Source: G963662985 sp963662985
GTDB lineage: Bacteria > Chloroflexota > Anaerolineae > Anaerolineales > UBA11579
Direction of reading: 5' to 3'
NCBI GenBank assembly: GCA_963662985.1
Contig: OY760067.1
Coordinates: forward strand, 1,550,001 to 1,614,000
DNA: 64,000 bases
In this document: one piece after another, positions 61,887 through 64,000 of the stretch
Numbering within the stretch: the stretch's first letter is position 1
How the letters are laid out: each line of letters opens with the position of its first letter
Notes under the pieces: model-generated
The model's input: only the letters and a program-made list of their open reading frames with translations
Database searches by the model: none
What the model was told of the DNA's origin: nothing
Made by a program: the position numbers and the translations under genes

Positions 61887-62303
61887 TTATTGAAGATAGA
61901 TTTTGATGACGTCGTCGTCTGTGGGGTCATCAAAATCAAATAAGAGACCTTTGCCACGAGTTTCTAACAAGGTAATCAAGGTATCAGGGTTGAATTTTTC
62001 ATCCAAGTTGAGTGCGTCGGCGCCCATATCAAGGGCGGTGCGAACGATGCTGATCGGAACAGCCATATCGCGTTTTTCTTTGCCGTTGCCATCGAGGACG
62101 ATGACACGAATTTCGGTGGGACCATCGGTGACTGCATCTAAGATGCCGCCGAGTAAGCCGCCGCTATTTTCTTTTGCGGGGGCGGCTGTGGCTTCAGATT
62201 CGTCTACGGGTTTTGCTTTGGTGACAACTTTTCCAAGGGTACCAATTAAATCACCAGCGTCTCCAAGATTTCCACCAAGTAAGTCTTTTAAATTTCCTAA
62301 CAT
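61887..62303 (-). CDS. Small acidic protein related to SHOCT-like/YvlB-type C-terminal domain
   Basis: 138 residues. A Gly/Leu-rich N-terminus (L-G-N-L-K-D-L-L-G-G-N-L-G) leads to a low-complexity linker. Residues about 65-138 (I-R-V-I-V-L-D-G-N-G-K-E-K ... D-D-D-V-I-K-I-Y-L-Q) align with the last ~75 residues of the protein encoded at 62735-63196, so the two genes share a domain. Similar domains occur in proteins linked to envelope stress. No membrane segment. The region 62304-62407 upstream shows nothing recognisable beyond AT-rich sequence. Confidence 0.6.
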   Translation of the reverse strand: MLGNLKDLLGGNLGDAGDLIGTLGKVVTKAKPVDESEATAAPAKENSGGLLGGILDAVTDGPTEIRVIVLDGNGKEKRDMAVPISIVRTALDMGADALNLDEKFNPDTLITLLETRGKGLLFDFDDPTDDDVIKIYLQ

Positions 62304-62407
62304 ATTTATAATTCCTTTTCAAAAATTTTTTTCTTGCTATTTAAATTGTATCCGAAGGAGGGGAAAAGTCAATTGACCAATGTAATAATTAATTTTGTTA
62401 GATTAAT

Positions 62408-62436
62408 AAAAAAGTTGGTCATTGACCAACTTTTTT
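62408..62436 (-). terminator. Intrinsic terminator of the DUF2089 operon
   Basis: AAAAAAGTTGGTC and GACCAACTTTTTT arms (62408-62420 and 62424-62436) around a tiny loop, placed five bases after the stop codon of the second micro-peptide gene. T run on the minus strand. Confidence 0.85.
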
Positions 62437-62440
62437 ATTT

Positions 62441-62566
62441 TTATCCACGTTGTTTGAGTTTTATGACTCTCTTTTTTGATAGAAAGTATTCAAAGTCAGG
62501 ATCTTTTTTGTAGGGTTGAATCTCAATATTGTTTGAGAAAATCATAATCTGTGGTATTTTACTCAT
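62441..62566 (-). CDS. Micro-peptide 2 (41 aa), paralogue of micro-peptide 1
   Basis: ATG at 62566 is preceded by AAGGAGAAAAAG, an excellent ribosome-binding site, and the frame closes at 62441 right before the terminator. The peptide starts M-S-K-I-P-Q-I-M-I-F-S-N-N-I-E-I and ends in a basic tail (K-K-R-V-I-K-L-K-Q-R-G). The segment Q-I-M-I-x-S-N-N-I-E-I is shared with the 26-residue peptide encoded just upstream, which supports both as real genes. Function unknown. Confidence 0.6.
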   Translation of the reverse strand: MSKIPQIMIFSNNIEIQPYKKDPDFEYFLSKKRVIKLKQRG

Positions 62567-62603
62567 CTTTTTCTCCTTACACCTTTTTCAAAAAGAAGAA
62601 ATT

Positions 62604-62684
62604 TTATTTACGAATTGTTTCTGGGTTCTGTCTAATAATTTCGATATTATTAGACAAGATCATAATTTGAGTAATTGTATTCAT
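62604..62684 (-). CDS. Micro-peptide 1 (26 aa)
   Basis: ATG at 62684 follows AAAAAGGAAAATAAA. The peptide reads M-N-T-I-T-Q-I-M-I-L-S-N-N-I-E-I-I and ends P-E-T-I-R-K. It shares Q-I-M-I-x-S-N-N-I-E-I with the next gene. It lies 50 bases downstream of the SHOCT-like gene, in the same direction, with no terminator between. Too short for family assignment. Confidence 0.55.
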   Translation of the reverse strand: MNTITQIMILSNNIEIIRQNPETIRK

Positions 62685-62734
62685 TTTATTTTCCTTTTTA
62701 TTTTTATATTCATTCATTTTTTTTCAATTTTTTG

Positions 62735-63196
62735 TTATTCAATAAAGATTTGCACATGTTCATCATCATCGGTCACGTCTAAGATGATGGTGGGTTCGTC
62801 GATGAAATCAACGTTTTGTGCGATAGCATCAAAATCATTACCTTTCAAACCGACATCCAAATTTTTGAGAAAACGATTAAGTCCTAAGTTGCCAAATCCC
62901 ATAGGTAAGCGAACGTTGGTTGTAACTTTGTTGCTTTCAACATCGGTGACGATGATGCGGAACCAACGGGCTTTTCGACTTCTGAGGCGAGTGCTTTCAA
63001 TGGACGGGATATCGACATCAGGGAAAGGTCTTTTGAGGAATTCGGTATAATCATCTTTGCTGTGGTTTTGTTCCGGTTCTTTTTCTGCATTGACACTTTC
63101 TTGAATGGCTGCGATCAGTTCATCGGCTTCTTCAACGGTAATCTTGCCATCGGCCACCATTTTTAAGACTTGTCTGACTTCATCATTATTTGACAT
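62735..63196 (-). CDS. SHOCT-like domain protein of the DUF2089 operon
   Basis: 153 residues. Residues 6-35 (V-R-Q-V-L-K-M-V-A-D-G-K-I-T-V-E-E-A-D-E-L-I) form a short helical SHOCT-like/YvlB N-terminal domain. An acidic linker follows, then a ~75-residue beta-rich domain from W-F-R-I-I-V-T-D ending D-D-D-E-H-V-Q-I-F-I-E, shared with the protein at 61887. It follows the DUF2089 gene by 13 bases; this pair is common in Firmicutes and Chloroflexota and is linked to envelope stress (family knowledge). No membrane segment. Confidence 0.75.
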   Translation of the reverse strand: MSNNDEVRQVLKMVADGKITVEEADELIAAIQESVNAEKEPEQNHSKDDYTEFLKRPFPDVDIPSIESTRLRSRKARWFRIIVTDVESNKVTTNVRLPMGFGNLGLNRFLKNLDVGLKGNDFDAIAQNVDFIDEPTIILDVTDDDEHVQIFIE

Positions 63197-63209
63197 TTTT
63201 TACTCCTTT

Positions 63210-63695
63210 TTATTCCAGTTCGCTTCGAAGCATTTTTTCTGCATCTTCTGCTGTGATGGCACTGGCAGCCAATTCTTCAAAAATTGCAGCTCGTTCTTCA
63301 AGAGAAGTTAGGGCTGTTTTTGCTTTAAGTAAACTTTGTGCTTCTTGAAGCGTGATGATATCGTCTTCCAAGATGCTAAGAATCATCATTCTTTCTTCTT
63401 TGCGGAGTGGTTTGAGTTCTGCTTGGGGATTGCCTCCTAAGATTTTGACAATCTCGTTGAATCTATTTCGTAGGGTGGGGTAGGAGAGACCGAGTTCTCC
63501 TTCCATACGATTGAAGCGACCTTCGCACTTGATGAAACTCAATAAAAAATTGGTTTGTTCTTCATTAAGAACAGAAAATGGACCTTGTTTGTGTTGATAG
63601 TGACCATTGATCTTGGTGTCACAATTTGTGCAGGACAATTGAGTGATAATAAGATCGTGTTGGCAAACTGGGCATTTTTCAATTGCGTTGTGCAT
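63210..63695 (-). CDS. DUF2089 family zinc-ribbon/HTH protein
   Basis: 161 residues. A zinc ribbon near the start has C-P-V-C at 8-11 and C-T-N-C at 22-25. It is followed by an HTH-like part (about 48-85: F-I-K-C-E-G-R-F-N-R-M-E-G-E-L-G-L-S-Y-P-T-L-R-N-R) that is the DUF2089 signature. The C-terminal ~55 residues repeat a SHOCT-like helix pair (I-L-E-D-D-I-I-T-L-Q-E-A and A-A-S-A-I-T-A-E-D-A-E-K-M-L). Probably a DNA-binding regulator of its own operon. First gene of a four-gene minus-strand unit. Confidence 0.85.
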   Translation of the reverse strand: MHNAIEKCPVCQHDLIITQLSCTNCDTKINGHYQHKQGPFSVLNEEQTNFLLSFIKCEGRFNRMEGELGLSYPTLRNRFNEIVKILGGNPQAELKPLRKEERMMILSILEDDIITLQEAQSLLKAKTALTSLEERAAIFEELAASAITAEDAEKMLRSELE

Positions 63696-63755
63696 TTTTT
63701 TCCTTTCCGCTTCAAATATTTATTTTCTAGAAGCTTTGTTTGTTTTATTGAATAT

Positions 63756-63783
63756 AGTGTAGCATAAAACTAAATAATGTCAA
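63756..63783 (-). promoter_or_regulatory. Promoter of the DUF2089 operon
   Basis: On the minus strand TTGACA (63783-63778), 16-base spacer, TACACT (63761-63756). The start point would lie near 63749, about 54 bases before the DUF2089 ATG. The interval 63784-63861 shows nothing else. Confidence 0.55.
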
Positions 63784-63861
63784 TATAAAAATCAAGAAAA
63801 TTAAACATCAATTCAATATTCTTTAGTTTTCCTTCTATTTTTGGGTTGATTTTTAATAAAA

Positions 63862-63894
63862 AAAAGAATTTGACTTTGAAAATCAAATTCTTTT
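63862..63894 (-). terminator. Intrinsic terminator of the gene entering from the right
   Basis: Twelve-base arms AAAAGAATTTGA (63862-63873) and TCAAATTCTTTT (63883-63894), with a long A run on the left giving T on the minus strand. Confidence 0.75.
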
Positions 63895-63921
63895 AGCTTT
63901 TTAAGAAGGAAATTGACCGTT

Positions 63922-64000
63922 TTATGCATCCATTTCTTGAAGAAGTTTGAGGTCTGGGCGGATGAAAGGCCAGACGGCTAATAGACCAGCAAGCATGAGG
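63922..64000 (-). CDS. C-terminal end of a membrane protein (partial)
   Basis: The minus strand is open from the window edge to a TAA at 63924-63922: M-L-A-G-L-L-A-V-W-P-F-I-R-P-D-L-K, then L-L-Q-E-M-D-A. A hydrophobic helix followed by a short soluble tail. Only 25 codons are visible, so no family can be given. A terminator lies just after the stop. Confidence 0.55.
   Translation of the reverse strand, partial: LMLAGLLAVWPFIRPDLKLLQEMDA

Noticed and set aside
1..64000. CRISPR arrays, tRNA or rRNA genes, transposases, phage genes
   Set aside because: No direct-repeat/spacer pattern, tRNA-like T-loop sequence, rRNA stretch or recombinase motif was found on reading.

Overview
The window is bacterial chromosome, most likely from a member of the Chloroflexota (Anaerolineae-like). 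This placement is an inference from protein style: an EF-Tu with a PGHRD switch motif, an L24 with a C-terminal zinc ribbon, a tetrapyrrole-methylase/MazG fusion, large membrane proteins in paralogous arrays and a DUF2089/SHOCT-like operon. No rRNA, tRNA, CRISPR array or transposase was seen. The + strand carries more G than C whichever strand the genes lie on, so it is probably the leading strand, and this skew creates many long false antisense ORFs.

Region 1 (1-5.8 kb) is a very AT-rich accessory island. It opens with a decayed lipoprotein gene and a minus-strand promoter overlapping a LexA-like palindrome. Then come five tandem ~213-aa membrane protein genes in strict A-B-A-B-A order and two copies of a helical-repeat/membrane protein. 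The first A gene is broken by an 8-bp tandem duplication, and one helical-repeat copy is broken by frameshifts.

Region 2 (5.8-20.4 kb) holds transport and housekeeping genes: an MFS transporter; a DUF454 gene coupled to a CydDC-like ABC exporter pair; a GNAT protein and a polysaccharide deacetylase; a MerR/TipAS-regulated ABC-2 exporter whose promoter has the 19-bp spacer typical of MerR control; an ARMT1/DUF89 protein; a phosphonate-type PhnC/PhnE pair without PhnD; and a MoeB/ThiF-like E1 enzyme.

Region 3 (20.4-52.4 kb) is the transcription/translation supercluster. rpoB (with a 1-base frameshift, and without rpoC or rplJL beside it) is followed by rpsL-rpsG-fusA-tuf-rpsJ. A 6.3-kb block of four paralogous GT-C-like membrane proteins on the minus strand then interrupts the cluster. 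It resumes from its own consensus promoter and structured leader with rplC through rplQ, truA, rplM and rpsI. infA is missing between map and rpmJ.

Region 4 (52.4-64 kb) contains mazG; a ~1390-residue single-pass surface protein (FecR-like, SdrD B-like and beta-propeller parts); recA, recX and rny; and a minus-strand operon of DUF2089, a SHOCT-like protein and two tiny paralogous peptide genes. A related small protein and the end of a membrane protein gene complete it.

The strongest candidates for undescribed biology are the alternating A/B membrane array with its helical-repeat partners, the paired micro-peptides downstream of the DUF2089/SHOCT genes, the propeller surface protein, and the GT-C-like array that splits the S10 gene cluster.
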